Assembly: GCA_021792255.1 (NCBI GenBank)
Contig: JAJYUZ010000002.1
Location: forward strand, 349,071-413,070
Length of the DNA stretch: 64,000 nt
From: Thermoplasmata archaeon
GTDB lineage: Archaea; Thermoplasmatota; Thermoplasmata; Thermoplasmatales; GCA-001856825
Direction of reading: 5' to 3'
Positions within the stretch are counted from its first letter, which is position 1. Each line of letters opens with the position of its first letter. The notes under the pieces are model-generated. The model made no database searches, was not told the origin of the DNA, and saw only the letters and a list, made by a program, of their open reading frames with translations. The translations under genes were made by a program, and so were the position numbers. This document shows, piece by piece, positions 20,180-28,981 of this stretch.

Positions 20180-21043
20180 ATGAACGAAATAATCACTGAA
20201 CAATTGAACAGCAACGTGACAGACAACTTTAGAAATAGACTGTACGCTAACGGTAAAAGCAGGAATACCGTCAAGATGTATGGATATATAGTGAATCAAT
20301 TCTTGGATTTCATTAAATTTGATAAGGAAGCTATAACTTTTGAGAACATAGAGGCGTTCAAGGAATATCTCTCGATTGAAAAGGGGTACTCAAAGTCGAC
20401 AATTTATCTCTACATCAGGGCGATACAATCATTTCTCACCTACATAGGTCTGGACAGCCTCGGGCATCTCAGTGCACCAAAGAGACCACAGACGGTCCCG
20501 AACTATCTGATGAACGACGAAGTTACTGCAATAATAATGAACTGCAGAAACCTGAAGGAGAGACTCATAGTGAAACTCCTTGTGTACACCGGAATCAGAG
20601 TCTCCGAGCTCTGTTCGATCAGAATCCAGGACATCGACATAAATAGTAAAACTCTGAAGATAAGAAATGGTAAGGGCGACAAAGACAGGTTGGTCGTATT
20701 CAGCGAAAAAGTCGTTCCCGATTTGAGACTGTACCTTATGGGGGTAAGGGATGGTAGGGGGAAAGGAGATTTCCTGTTTCCTACTTCAAAGAGCAGAAAG
20801 ATTTCTCCAGTAACGATAGAGAGAGTCGTCAGAGACATCGTAAAGAGGTCAGGCATACCAAAAAAGATCACTCCGCATACTTTTAGACACACTTTTGCTA
20901 CGTCCCTTCTCAGGAACGGTGCTGACCTGAGGATCATTCAGCTGCTATTGGGTCATTCAAGCATCAGCACGACGCAAATATACACGCACATGGATGATAG
21001 GGCTCTCAAGATGGGTTACGAGAAGTTCATTCCCAGTTACTGA
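20180..21043 (+). CDS. xerA: XerA-type tyrosine recombinase
   Basis: Tyrosine-recombinase catalytic motifs (YTGIRVSELCSI, HTFRHTFAT, LLGHSSISTTQIYTH); start at ATG 20180, about 22-30 nt after a TATA-like box. Confidence 0.88.
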   Translation: MNEIITEQLNSNVTDNFRNRLYANGKSRNTVKMYGYIVNQFLDFIKFDKEAITFENIEAFKEYLSIEKGYSKSTIYLYIRAIQSFLTYIGLDSLGHLSAPKRPQTVPNYLMNDEVTAIIMNCRNLKERLIVKLLVYTGIRVSELCSIRIQDIDINSKTLKIRNGKGDKDRLVVFSEKVVPDLRLYLMGVRDGRGKGDFLFPTSKSRKISPVTIERVVRDIVKRSGIPKKITPHTFRHTFATSLLRNGADLRIIQLLLGHSSISTTQIYTHMDDRALKMGYEKFIPSY

Positions 21044-21125
21044 GCTATCCAGGTTTAGGAAATTCTCTCTTAAAATAGGAATGTAATAATACTTTCAGTA
21101 CATCACAAACTTGAAGGGTCTAGTG

Positions 21126-21776
21126 ATGGACAAAAAAGAACAGGTCGCAAGAGAAGCACTAAAGTTCATTGTTCAGGGGAATGTGGTCGGACTTGGTTCC
21201 GGAACCACTGCTTCTCGATTTATAGAGATACTAGGCGTAAGTGATATCAGGGACAAGATCGTGGGGGTCTCTACCTCAATCTCGTCCAGCAAACTAGCCA
21301 GGGAAGTGGGTATAAAGACTGTGGATATTGATACCGTGGACTGGATAGATATCACCTTCGATGGAGCAGATGAAGTGGACAAAAACCTGAACATTCTCAA
21401 GGGAGGTGGAGGGATGCTCACCAGGGAAAAGAAAGTCAGAAACAAATCTAGAAATTACGTCGTTATGATTTCTGACGAAAAATTAGTAGACACTATACCA
21501 GCTAAATTTCCAATTCCGGTCGAAGTTCTCTCATTTGGTAAAGACACGACCCTAAAAGAGATTGAGGCTATAGGGATGGCGTGTCATTTTAGGGAGGACT
21601 TTGTCACCGACAACGGTAACCTGATCTGCGACTGCAAGCCATTGGATAAGTTCGATTTGCAGGAGCTGGATCACCGGATAAAAGCGATAACGGGAGTAGT
21701 GGAAACGGGTCTTTTCCTTGGAGGGAAAAAGACAGTTTTGGTCTCAGATGGACGGCAGGTTAGGGTACTTAAATAG
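21126..21776 (+). CDS. rpiA: Ribose-5-phosphate isomerase A
   Basis: VGLGSGTTASRFIE, DIDTVDWIDITFDGADEVDKNLNILKGGGGMLTREK, VSDGRQVRVLK. Confidence 0.92.
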   Translation: MDKKEQVAREALKFIVQGNVVGLGSGTTASRFIEILGVSDIRDKIVGVSTSISSSKLAREVGIKTVDIDTVDWIDITFDGADEVDKNLNILKGGGGMLTREKKVRNKSRNYVVMISDEKLVDTIPAKFPIPVEVLSFGKDTTLKEIEAIGMACHFREDFVTDNGNLICDCKPLDKFDLQELDHRIKAITGVVETGLFLGGKKTVLVSDGRQVRVLK

Positions 21777-21842
21777 CGTCAACTTGAATCAATACATATT
21801 CTTTCCAAAGGAGAAAATTGGACACTACTGGATTCGGTCTGT

Positions 21843-22244
21843 TTAGAGAACTAAGTTTTGTATTTGACCCAACACGTTCTGCATGTCTGAAATCTTTCGT
21901 CTCTGCTCTTCCTCAAGTTCCTTCACGATCTCGTTGAATTGTTTCGCCAGTCTGTAGCCATGGACTGGTCTTCCCTTACCCTCTTTCTTTATATCTCTCT
22001 TCATTATCCAACCGTGTTCTTTCAGGATCCGCATTGCAATCGAAACTTCAGGCTGTCTGAGATTTGCATTCTTCTCGATCTCTACTGAGGTGGTCTCCTG
22101 TCGTCCTTTCATATAGACTAGAGCCTTGGAGACGTTTCTAGGCACGCCCATCTGGATCAGCAATCCAGCTAGCTTCTCATCCTCAGCCGTAAATCCCTCT
22201 ATCATACGAATCATCATAAAAATTCTATATTTATATTTTATCAA
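21843..22244 (-). CDS. Winged-helix transcriptional regulator (TrmB/ArsR-like)
   Basis: Winged-helix pattern ALVYMKGRQETTSVEIEKNANLRQPEVSIAMRILKEHGWIMKRD; start codon uncertain. Confidence 0.7.
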   Translation of the reverse strand: MIKYKYRIFMMIRMIEGFTAEDEKLAGLLIQMGVPRNVSKALVYMKGRQETTSVEIEKNANLRQPEVSIAMRILKEHGWIMKRDIKKEGKGRPVHGYRLAKQFNEIVKELEEEQRRKISDMQNVLGQIQNLVL

Positions 22245-22470
22245 ATTTATTAAGCTTCTTTTTTAAGATATTTCCCTTTATTATTTCTTATAGATTATTT
22301 TATAGAAACCGGATATGTGCTTTAAAAATAAAGAAAGGGAAAATTACATAGGTCATTTATCCAGTAACGAACTAGTTTTTGCTGGTAATATAGGTGACTA
22401 TTTTGATAAAGACTCACTCACAAAAACCTTTTAGTACAACTAACGTTAGTAGCGAAGTACAGTGGTTTGA

Positions 22471-24777
22471 ATGAGTGCGGAAGGCGACGAAATTTTAAAA
22501 GAGATTCCTGTTGAGGTTCCTGCAGAAACTCTTGTCAGATTTAACAACGACGAGCTTAGGGCTAGAGTTTTCATCGACAAGTATGCTATTAAAGACAACA
22601 ACGGCATCCTCCTAGAAAAGGTACCAGAAGAAATGTGGAGACGAGTCGCGAGGGAAATTTCTTCGGTAGAAAGTGGCCCACTGATGGCAGAGTGGGAGAA
22701 CAAGTTCTATTGGTTGCTGGAAAACTTTAGAATGATTCCCGGTGGGAGAATATTGTTTGGTGCTGGTCAGGAAAAGTTCAAGAGAAGGGCCACGCTGAAC
22801 AACTGCTACGTCATTCCGATTAGAGACGATTCTCTGGAATCGATATTTGAATGGACTAAGGAAGCAGCGAGAACATACTCCCTTGGCGGAGGAGTCGGTA
22901 CAGACATAAGCATCCTTAGACCAAGAGGTGCGCCGGTCAATAACGCCGCACTGAAATCTACAGGAAGTGTCTCTTTCATGAACATAATGTCCGAGACCAC
23001 CGGGACGATTGGGCAGTCAGGAAGACGCGGGGCACTTATGATCACTATCAGGGTGGATCATCCCGACATAATGGACTTCATTAAGGTCAAGAGAGATTTG
23101 AACCACGTTAGACACGCCAACATATCGGTAAAGATCACAGATGAATTCATGAAGAAAGTGGAAGACGACGAAGAATTCACCCTCCATTACGAGAGCAGTA
23201 AGGTGAAGAGAATAGAGAGAGTAGTCAGAGCGAGAGAGCTGTGGGGGGAGCTCATAGAGTCGGCTAGAAACTGGGCAGAACCGGGATTAATCTTCTGGGA
23301 CACTATGAAGAAGGAAAGTACTTCAGAATACAACGGGATGGATATTCTTACCACAAATCCGTGTTCCGAAATTCCACTCGAAGGCTACGGAGCTTGCAAC
23401 TTAGGAAACGTCAATCTTGCTCTGTTCGTAAAGAATCCCTTTGAGAACGCTGAACTCGACTGGGATGATCTCGAGAGAGCGGTCAGGTTCACAGTTCGCT
23501 TCTTGGATGACGTGGTTGATTACAACCTATACAAGCATCCCCTAAAATCTCAGACTGACGAGGCGGGAAAGAGTAGGAGAATCGGAGTAGGTTTTACCGG
23601 ACTGGGAGACATGCTTATAAAGTTAAAGATCAAGTACGATACTTCGGAGTCCGTCAAATTTGTGGGATCAATGTTCGAGAAGATAATGAACATAATCTAT
23701 GACGAAAGTGCGAACATTGCTACAGAAAAGGGGACTTTCCCTTCCTTCGATCTTGAAAAACACTTGAAGTCGCCTTTCATATCAAAACTCGGATCGGAGG
23801 TCTTGGGAAAGATAAAGAAAAATGGGCTGAGGAATGTCGCCCTAATAACGGTACCTCCGGTAGGGAGCGGATCGGCTCTCGCGGGGACTTCTAGCGGAAT
23901 AGAGCCTGTGTTCGCGTTTTCCTACACCAGGAGAAGTGAGTCGCTTTCGAAGCAAATGTTCAAGGTCTACCACCCACTAGTAAGAGAATACATGGAACTG
24001 TACGGAGTAAAGGAAGAAAAAGACCTCCCGGAATATTTCGTGGAGGCTCACAAGATCGATCCGATGTTTAGGATCAAGCTTCAAGCCACAATCCAGAATT
24101 ACGTAGATCACTCTATCTCGTCGACAGTAAATCTTCCATCAACGGTCACCACTGAAGAAGTTGGTAAGATATACTTTGAAGCCTGGAAAGCGGGCTGCAA
24201 AGGGGTTACAGTCTACAGAGAGGGATCGAGGGAAGGCATACTCCTCACTAAGGAAGCAACAAAGAAGAAGGAGAATAAGGAATTTGAAAGATCGACCATT
24301 CTCACTGGGAGAACCATAGTGTTCCCACTATTGGAAACTGGAAAACTCTACACGACAATCAACTTCGATGACTCCGGCAATCCCGTAGAGATATTCGTCA
24401 ACGTGGGAAAGTCAGGATCTGAGGAAAAAGCGTACTCCGAGGCGATAGGGAGACTGCTGTCACTATATCTTCAACAGGGAGGGGACATATCAAAGGTAGT
24501 ACGGGCCCTGACGGGCATAAAGGGAAAGACCACTACATTCGTTGGAGGTACCAAGATCACCTCGGTTCCCGATGGCGTTGCAAAAGCAATAGATATAGCA
24601 ATGAAGGGAGAACAGCCACAATCCACTCTAACTGGAGAATTTCTGGTCACGACAATAAAGACCGAGGAGAAGAAGGAAAAGACTTTCTCAACCTGTCCGA
24701 GATGCAGCAACGACACTCTCGCTGTGGAGAACGGCTGCCTGACCTGTAAGACGTGTGGATACTCAAAATGCGAATGA
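22471..24777 (+). CDS. nrdJ: Adenosylcobalamin-dependent (class II) ribonucleotide reductase
   Basis: MIPGGRILFGAG, TNPCSEIPLEGYGACNLGNVNL, VPPVGSGSALAGTSSGIEPVFAF, C-terminal CPRCSNDTLAVENGCLTCKTCGY. Confidence 0.92.
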   Translation: MSAEGDEILKEIPVEVPAETLVRFNNDELRARVFIDKYAIKDNNGILLEKVPEEMWRRVAREISSVESGPLMAEWENKFYWLLENFRMIPGGRILFGAGQEKFKRRATLNNCYVIPIRDDSLESIFEWTKEAARTYSLGGGVGTDISILRPRGAPVNNAALKSTGSVSFMNIMSETTGTIGQSGRRGALMITIRVDHPDIMDFIKVKRDLNHVRHANISVKITDEFMKKVEDDEEFTLHYESSKVKRIERVVRARELWGELIESARNWAEPGLIFWDTMKKESTSEYNGMDILTTNPCSEIPLEGYGACNLGNVNLALFVKNPFENAELDWDDLERAVRFTVRFLDDVVDYNLYKHPLKSQTDEAGKSRRIGVGFTGLGDMLIKLKIKYDTSESVKFVGSMFEKIMNIIYDESANIATEKGTFPSFDLEKHLKSPFISKLGSEVLGKIKKNGLRNVALITVPPVGSGSALAGTSSGIEPVFAFSYTRRSESLSKQMFKVYHPLVREYMELYGVKEEKDLPEYFVEAHKIDPMFRIKLQATIQNYVDHSISSTVNLPSTVTTEEVGKIYFEAWKAGCKGVTVYREGSREGILLTKEATKKKENKEFERSTILTGRTIVFPLLETGKLYTTINFDDSGNPVEIFVNVGKSGSEEKAYSEAIGRLLSLYLQQGGDISKVVRALTGIKGKTTTFVGGTKITSVPDGVAKAIDIAMKGEQPQSTLTGEFLVTTIKTEEKKEKTFSTCPRCSNDTLAVENGCLTCKTCGYSKCE

Positions 24778-24815
24778 AGCGGAACGCCCGGGTAAGAGTT
24801 TAGCTCGTTTTTAGT

Positions 24816-25140
24816 TTCTTATATATGAGTTTGGAAGTAGAACTGGCAGACCCTCGCCACTAAGACCAGTTGTTCAGGAGTCTTTGAAAGTACAATTACC
24901 TGTCACCTTGGAGCAGGGTTCAAGGTTTCATTATGTCGGTTGGTCGGTACATATAAGAGTACTTCAGAAGAGTTTTGAGCTGGGCGGAACAGGCTCGCCC
25001 TTTGTGGTAAGAGACTCTTTGGAAGAGGCGTACCTCGAATGAGAATTCGGCAGCCGTACCGTATAGATCATACCTCTGAACGGCAATACTAAAATCAGAA
25101 ATTAGGATATTACCTCGCCTGAGCGGAAGCGGGAGAGATA
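24816..25140 (+). ncRNA. Candidate structured RNA or long structured 5' leader
   Basis: Non-coding stretch after TATA-like TTATATATGA; hairpins read by eye include AACUGG..CCAGUU, CCUUG..CAAGG, GGGCG..CGCCC, CGAAU-GAGA-AUUCG, GUAU..AUAC. Confidence 0.3.
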
Positions 25141-25144
25141 ATCG

Positions 25145-25354
25145 ATGGGTAAATTGGAAGTTGAGATGAAACTAGATAAATTGCGAGGAATGACAAGATA
25201 TGCAAGTTATTATTCGGGGCCTCCTCCATTAGGACTAAAGCATATAGACAGTACCGCGACGATGCAACTCTTTATAAAAGAATTGGAAAGCGTCGCTGGA
25301 GGGATTCCACTGAAAATAAATGTCACCATTGAGTGGGAGGGCCCGTCAGACTAA
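25145..25354 (+). CDS. Hypothetical protein, 69 aa
   Basis: ORF immediately downstream of the structured region; no recognised domain. Confidence 0.45.
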   Translation: MGKLEVEMKLDKLRGMTRYASYYSGPPPLGLKHIDSTATMQLFIKELESVAGGIPLKINVTIEWEGPSD

Positions 25355-25971
25355 GCAAGTGCGACAGGTGTGTGTATACATGCCCGAGAGACTCAAAAGC
25401 TATTAGAGCTTCGGGGATTCGGAATAGAATGAATAGACCGCAAGGAGGAACTCGTCTCCTAAATCGTTCACTGATGAGCGCAATAATTTCTGCAGTTCTA
25501 GCAGTCGCGGCAGTAATCATGCTGATATTGCTCTCCTTCACTCTATTCTTGGTCACGGACAGCTCTTTCTTCAAAAACTTACCCGTACGGCCATATGCAT
25601 ACTACCTCATAGGAGGCATATCTGCTTCGGTGGCTTTGCTCGTCATTTCTTTTATCTTTCTTTTCAAAAACATAAATGCTATTTCCTTGGATATTGATGA
25701 AAAAATAACTGAAGAACCAAAGGCGAAGGGAACAAAGGGGGAGGAGGGAGTCGAAGACGTAATGAAATATCTAGACGCGAGTGAGAGAGAGATATATGGT
25801 CTGCTAGTAGACGCGGGCGGAATGATTTTGCAACGGGATATTACGAGCGTAAAGGGATATTCCAAAGCTACAATAACGAGAATACTCAATCGTCTGGAAG
25901 CGAAAGGAGTAATAGAAAGGATGAGACACGGAACGACAAATCAGATAATCCTGAAACGAGTTTCGAAATAG
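25333..25971 (+). CDS. Membrane-anchored winged-helix regulator
   Basis: Two TM segments followed by wHTH: EREIYGLLVDAGGMILQRDITSVKGYSKATITRILNRLEAKGVIERMRHGTTNQIIL; start codon uncertain. Confidence 0.7.
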   Translation: MGGPVRLSKCDRCVYTCPRDSKAIRASGIRNRMNRPQGGTRLLNRSLMSAIISAVLAVAAVIMLILLSFTLFLVTDSSFFKNLPVRPYAYYLIGGISASVALLVISFIFLFKNINAISLDIDEKITEEPKAKGTKGEEGVEDVMKYLDASEREIYGLLVDAGGMILQRDITSVKGYSKATITRILNRLEAKGVIERMRHGTTNQIILKRVSK

Positions 25972-26045
25972 ATTTCACAAGAATGAAAACTGTTTCAACA
26001 TAGATTTAAGAGCTTTTTCATCTTTGTACATGGTAGGGTGAAAAC

Positions 26046-26420
26046 TTGAGAAATCACATGATGAGGTTCTTCTGGGTGTTCCTCGGGGTAATCGCTGCGG
26101 TCGTAGTAGTTTCAGTTGTGCTCAATGCGATATTCTTTCGCGCATACTATCCCACCGGATCTAGTCCTTACTATTATGGGATGATGAATTGGGGGTATGG
26201 TGGATTCTGGGGAATAGGCGCTTTAATGATGATCGTGCCTTTTGTCCTTCTGGTGCTATTCATACTATGGATAGTAGATGTGACGAGAGACCATCACTAT
26301 GTGGAGCATAATGAATGGCACGGCAGAAACGCATTGGACATCCTGAACGAGAGATATGCAAACGGCTCAATAACGCAAGAGGAATACATAAGAATGAAGG
26401 AAGAGATCAACAAGCACTAG
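26046..26420 (+). CDS. Membrane protein with C-terminal SHOCT-like domain
   Basis: Two TM segments and ALDILNERYANGSITQEEYIRMKEEINKH. Confidence 0.75.
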   Translation: MRNHMMRFFWVFLGVIAAVVVVSVVLNAIFFRAYYPTGSSPYYYGMMNWGYGGFWGIGALMMIVPFVLLVLFILWIVDVTRDHHYVEHNEWHGRNALDILNERYANGSITQEEYIRMKEEINKH

Positions 26421-26900
26421 GCGATCAGAGTCATCTTTTATTCTATCAGAGGGGGTATCCATTTTCTGATTAAACGCCCCCTCAAGAAATTATTCTGACA
26501 TCACATCTGACTTTAGATTGTGACCATAATTAAATACAAACTGAGGTCTTGGGACAAAATGGGTTTTGGTACCTTGACTCCTCTCACACGGGGGAGGGGG
26601 TGAAAGAGTAGCTATACAGGAAGCCCGGTACCTTTCCCGATTCTCCTTTTTCAGTTTTACCCCATCTCACAGGGAAATGCTGAAGAGAGTGATAATTCTC
26701 AGGGTGATGACGTAGATAGGGTACTGGAATTCCCGGGACACTATTCCCTGATACTTCACGGGAGAGATAAGACTGACAAAGGGGATGGAAATATCTTCAG
26801 CAGGGGCATACCTTAATACTGTCCAAAGCTGCGCGTTGCGATCGCTTTATATATGAACAGGTGCTGTCGAACGAGCATTAGCCACACGTCTCTGGCAATA

Positions 26901-26957
26901 ATGCCTATGATGGTTCTGCAATTAAGAACTCATCAAGACGCAACGGCTGTGCAATAG
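26901..26957 (+). CDS. Candidate 18-codon upstream ORF in the rpl3 leader
   Basis: MPMMVLQLRTHQDATAVQ*; stop TAG overlaps the GTG at 26957 that can open the rpl3 frame. Confidence 0.25.
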   Translation: MPMMVLQLRTHQDATAVQ

Positions 26958-27955
26958 TGGTAAGTATGGCAACGCCAAATCATTCAAGACACGGGTCTAT
27001 GGGATACTATCCCAGGAAGAGGGCAAGATCAGAAATACCCCACATCAGGTCGTGGCCCCAAGCCAACGGCGGTCCGAAGCTTCAGGGCTTCGTCGGATTC
27101 AAGGCTGGGACTACGCACGCACTGTTTGTGGATTACAGAAAGAGCAGCACGACTGCGGGTTCGGAAGTTGCATCATCTGTAACAGTCATAGAAGTCCCAC
27201 CTCTCAAAGTTGTAGGTATACGGCTCTATGGAAGGGATGCATACGGAGAGCACACGATTGGAGAGACTTTTGACGCCGGTTCTCTGAACGAACTCAAGAA
27301 GGTTCTTCCAATCTCCAAGGAGTACAAGCCCAAGGAGCTGGATGGTACTGATGCAGTGGACGTTAACGTTCTAGTGCTGATTCAGAACGACAAGGTGAAA
27401 GCAATTTCAAAGAAAATTCCAGACATCACAGAGATCAGAATCGGAGGAGGCTCAATCAAGGAGAGACTTGATTATTCAAAGTCTATCCTCGGGAAGGAAG
27501 TGAGTTTTGATTCCTTTTCTAAGTCTGGAAAATTCGTCGATATAATAGCTGTTACAAAGGGCAAAGGATTTCAGGGTCACGTCAAGAGATGGGGGGTCAA
27601 GCTTCTTCCGAGAAAGAACAGGAAGCACAGGAGAATGATCGGAACCCTCGGTCCCTGGCACCCAGACTGGGTAAGGAACACAGTCCCACAGGCGGGTCAG
27701 ATGGGATATCATCAGAGAACTGAATTCAATAAGAGAGTGCTGTTTTACGGTAAGCCTGATGAGAAGGCAATAACACCGAAAGGTGGGTTCCTGAATTATG
27801 GCGAGGTAGTAAACAGTTATATTTTGGTCCATGGCTCAGTCCCAGGAGCAACTAAGAGAATAATCAAGCTAAGGGACCCAACGAGGCAAGTGGTCTCAGA
27901 TGTGGAGAAGGTAGGAATGACTTACGTGTCGCTAGAGAGCAAGCAGGGGGTGTAA
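26957..27955 (+). CDS. rpl3: Ribosomal protein uL3 (start may be ATG 26966)
   Basis: L3 motifs RHGSMGYYPRKRA, KGFQGHVKRWGVK, GTLGPWHP, QAGQMGYHQRTE. Confidence 0.97.
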   Translation: MVSMATPNHSRHGSMGYYPRKRARSEIPHIRSWPQANGGPKLQGFVGFKAGTTHALFVDYRKSSTTAGSEVASSVTVIEVPPLKVVGIRLYGRDAYGEHTIGETFDAGSLNELKKVLPISKEYKPKELDGTDAVDVNVLVLIQNDKVKAISKKIPDITEIRIGGGSIKERLDYSKSILGKEVSFDSFSKSGKFVDIIAVTKGKGFQGHVKRWGVKLLPRKNRKHRRMIGTLGPWHPDWVRNTVPQAGQMGYHQRTEFNKRVLFYGKPDEKAITPKGGFLNYGEVVNSYILVHGSVPGATKRIIKLRDPTRQVVSDVEKVGMTYVSLESKQGV

Positions 27956-27956
27956 G

Positions 27957-28715
27957 ATGACGAATTTATTTTCCCTAGATGGAAAAGTAGTGAAGAGCGT
28001 CGAACTACCTGAGGCATTCAGATTCCCAATCAGAAACGATCTGATTATCAGATTCACAAATGCATACCAGTCGAATGGACGAACTCCGTATGGAAGCTAC
28101 TGGTTCGCAGGCAACAGGAGGGTCGGACATAATATGGGCCCAAATCACGGTATCTCAAGGTATCCGAGGGTTTCAGGGACCTCAAGGGGAGTTCTCCTGA
28201 GCAATGCCAGGGGAGGCAGATCCGCTCACCATCCAGTCACGGAGAAGAACTGGGACATGAAAGTCAACAAGAAAGAGAAGGTGTACGCAAAACTGTCCGC
28301 GCTTTCTTCGACGGTGTCTCCAGAATTAGTCAAGAAGAGAGGACACAAGTTCACGGTCGAATCCCTTCCAGTCGTACTCGAGGACAAGTTCGAAGAGATA
28401 GAGAAGACCAAGGAAGCAACGGACGTTCTCGTGAACGTGGGCATTTTTGGAGATATTTTAAGATCGAAGGAAGGGACAAAGATTAGGGCGGGAAGGGGAA
28501 AGAGCAGAGGAAGAAAGTACGTTACTCCCAAGAGCATCCTGTTCGTCGTAAAGGACAAATCCCACATTTCCAAGGCACTCAGCAATCTTCCAGGCGTGGA
28601 TATAGTTAAGCCAGAGGAGCTCAATGCCTATGTCCTAGCTCCAGGAGGGCATCCGGGAAGACTGCTCGTCATAACGGAGGGAGCATTGAACGATGTGAGG
28701 GGGTGGAAGTTTTGA
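27957..28715 (+). CDS. rpl4: Ribosomal protein uL4
   Basis: L4 archaeal motifs YGSYWFAGNRRVGHNMGPNHGISRYPRV, GRGKSRGRKY. Confidence 0.96.
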   Translation: MTNLFSLDGKVVKSVELPEAFRFPIRNDLIIRFTNAYQSNGRTPYGSYWFAGNRRVGHNMGPNHGISRYPRVSGTSRGVLLSNARGGRSAHHPVTEKNWDMKVNKKEKVYAKLSALSSTVSPELVKKRGHKFTVESLPVVLEDKFEEIEKTKEATDVLVNVGIFGDILRSKEGTKIRAGRGKSRGRKYVTPKSILFVVKDKSHISKALSNLPGVDIVKPEELNAYVLAPGGHPGRLLVITEGALNDVRGWKF

Positions 28716-28972
28716 AGAGTCCATATGACATTCTTCTGAAGCCATTCGTTACAGAAAAAACGATGTTGCAGATAGAGAGGGACAACAAGATATGGTTCAT
28801 CGTCAACGAGAAAGCAACGAGGGACCAGATAAAGAGAGCGGCCGAGGAGATTTCTGGTATGAAGATAACAAACGTAAACATTCTGAGGGACAAGGAAGGA
28901 AAGAAAGCAGTCGTCAAGATTTCCAAAGATTTTTCTGCGGAGGAGCTGGCTACAAAGCTGGGGATATTCTGA
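28703..28972 (+). CDS. rpl23: Ribosomal protein uL23
   Basis: KPFVTEKTMLQIERDNKIWFIVNEKATRDQIKRAAEE. Confidence 0.95.
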   Translation: MEVLKSPYDILLKPFVTEKTMLQIERDNKIWFIVNEKATRDQIKRAAEEISGMKITNVNILRDKEGKKAVVKISKDFSAEELATKLGIF

Positions 28973-28981
28973 GGTGAAAAC

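Noticed and set aside
20089-20274. N-terminal extension of the acyl-CoA dehydrogenase ORF
   Set aside because: Runs into the divergent xerA promoter and coding start; conserved family sequence starts near the internal Met at 20088.
20180-21043. XerA as evidence of an integrated mobile element
   Set aside because: No other mobile genes, no repeats or tRNA target seen around it; fits the chromosomal XerA housekeeping recombinase.
24816-25140. Assignment of this region to SRP RNA or RNase P RNA
   Set aside because: Size is suitable, but I could not find the conserved SRP helix 8 or RNase P core motifs by eye; left as unassigned.
25370-25440. Possible tRNA (ggggattcgg-like T-loop)
   Set aside because: No acceptor stem or anticodon arm could be formed; no convincing tRNA found anywhere in the window.
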